64,000 bases of DNA, from assembly GCA_045120135.1 (NCBI GenBank), contig JBGVEN010000010.1, positions 248,001 through 312,000 on the forward strand, in the 5' to 3' direction. Shown piece by piece: positions 63,045-64,000 of the stretch (its first letter is position 1; each line of letters starts with the position of its first letter). The notes under the pieces are model-generated. The model did not search any database. It saw nothing but the letters and a program-made list of their open reading frames with translations, and was not told the DNA's origin. The position numbers and the translations under genes are program-made. Source of the DNA: SIG440 sp045120135 (GTDB taxonomy: Bacteria; Bacillota; Clostridia; Monoglobales; Monoglobaceae).

Positions 63045-63998
63045 TTAAACGTGACAATCCACACCGATAATTACAGTATCGTCAGGTATGGATTCTATGT
63101 ATTCATCAAGTTTTCTTCTCCAAGCAATTCTGTTTTTACGTTTTTGCTTGTTAATTCTTTTCCTTGTTGTCGAATCTCTCCAAACATATTCTTCCTCATG
63201 GTATCCCTCATCATCCAAAAACCCAAATGTAATAGCCGGATACTTAAATGTATCTGAAATATTTCTTCTTTTTAAGAATGTTTCAAGTGTTTCTCCTTCT
63301 ATATAGAGAATACCGTCATATCCAACAAGTTTATTATCGCACACTTTCCAGAAATTCCCCTCGGGAATTATTCCTGTTTTATATGCTTCTTCAAACTTAT
63401 AGAATGCATTTTTTGCACACTCAATTTCCCATTCTCTCATTGCTTGCCATTCAATATCCTTTTTTCTGGCCGCAGCTACCCAAAAGTAACCTTCTGGAGC
63501 ATCAATCTTTCTGTCAATATCGCCCCAGCTCCGCTCACCAATAGAATATTCCTTACAGCTTTCCTTTACCAAGAATCTTCTCGGCCATCTTCCTCCGATT
63601 ACACACCAATCATAAAAAGCTTTTGGATTAAATGTATAACCATATCCGCCAAAATGCTCATTGTATTTAAAACCGTTTCCGACTTCTGCAAATTCTTCAA
63701 AAGTCTTGTAAAGCTTTTTGTACGGATAATTAAGGATGGCTGTCATCTTCTTCGCCTTTTTAGAACGCTTATCATTCTTTAGCTGACCATAATGCCTCTG
63801 ATATACCTTTCCGTCTTCATGTATAACGAACTTGTGGCGGAAGAACCAGTTATTTTCCGGTAAAATCCTTCCGTCAGGCAATTTAATACAGTTTGTACAT
63901 TCTTCGTATTCCTGTCTCAGTTCTTCTGTCAGGTCCTCAAACTGAAGGAATTTTGGATTCGCTGTTTGCTCATTATACGGTTCCATCTTGTCATACAT
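63045..63998 (-). CDS. Uncharacterised element protein, 5' end possibly outside the window
   Basis: 317 residues visible from an ATG at 63998 that lies 2 bases from the window edge, so neither the ribosome binding site nor an earlier start can be judged. YDWCVIGGRWPRR near 130 recalls a motif of unnamed phage and conjugative-element proteins. The C-terminus is basic (RINKQKRKNRIAWRRK). First visible gene of the five-gene run. Confidence 0.6.
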   Translation of the reverse strand: MYDKMEPYNEQTANPKFLQFEDLTEELRQEYEECTNCIKLPDGRILPENNWFFRHKFVIHEDGKVYQRHYGQLKNDKRSKKAKKMTAILNYPYKKLYKTFEEFAEVGNGFKYNEHFGGYGYTFNPKAFYDWCVIGGRWPRRFLVKESCKEYSIGERSWGDIDRKIDAPEGYFWVAAARKKDIEWQAMREWEIECAKNAFYKFEEAYKTGIIPEGNFWKVCDNKLVGYDGILYIEGETLETFLKRRNISDTFKYPAITFGFLDDEGYHEEEYVWRDSTTRKRINKQKRKNRIAWRRKLDEYIESIPDDTVIIGVDCHV

Positions 63999-64000
63999 CA

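Noticed and set aside
1..64000. CRISPR arrays, tRNA and rRNA genes
   Set aside because: No regularly spaced repeats and no cloverleaf or rRNA-like sequence were seen on either strand when reading the intergenic regions. A short tRNA could still be missed without a covariance search.

Overview
The window looks like chromosome of an AT-rich Gram-positive anaerobe of the class Clostridia. This rests on gene content and order: pnp/rpsO, the mutS2–recJ–relA–MBL–hemZ run, a pyrKD-type pyrimidine operon with pyrBI, separate secD and secF, an SLH surface protein, AGGAGG-type ribosome binding sites, and integrative elements with tandem large serine recombinases. I cannot name the genus.

Bases 1–37,200 are mostly core genome. 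An activator-type AtuA–DUF4387–M81 catabolic operon with a divergent AraC regulator comes first. Then pnp and rpsO, then hemZ, an MBL hydrolase, relA, recJ and mutS2 on the minus strand. After a short decayed stretch with acetyltransferase debris, a second AtuA–DUF4387 module follows, with its own Na+/solute symporter, GntR regulator and a 48-bp perfect palindrome placed in its promoter. An MFS transporter follows. A complete de novo pyrimidine operon except carA (pyrC-carB-pyrK-pyrD-pyrF-pyrE-pyrB-pyrI) runs on the plus strand. Next come a YhcH protein, an SLH protein, secD-secF, meso-DAP dehydrogenase, trmO and a DUF6062 gene.

From about 37,300 to the end almost everything is accessory and on the minus strand. 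Bases 37,400–42,000 hold a compact four-gene cassette: a phosphoribosyltransferase-like protein, a NADAR-family N-glycosidase, a GHKL ATPase fused to a PD-(D/E)xK-like nuclease, and a three-helix membrane protein resembling TRADD-N-associated membrane proteins. I read it as a candidate defence (conflict) system. Behind it lie a large serine recombinase, a frameshifted KilA-N gene and two recombinase fragments. A repeat-rich non-coding patch near 44.8–45.1 kb probably marks a junction between elements.

The second element begins there with three tandem large serine recombinases (45.4–50.2 kb) and continues past the window end. It carries a DUF6870 gene, a GNAT acetyltransferase, a Tn916-like regulator pair (sigma-like plus HTH), a leader region with three stacked intrinsic terminators and short ORFs, two XRE regulators, a zinc-ribbon protein, HU, a 1,760-residue secreted RHS protein with a likely immunity gene, and several unknown small genes. 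The RHS gene has its own promoter followed by a ten-codon leader peptide that runs into an intrinsic terminator, which suggests control by transcription attenuation.
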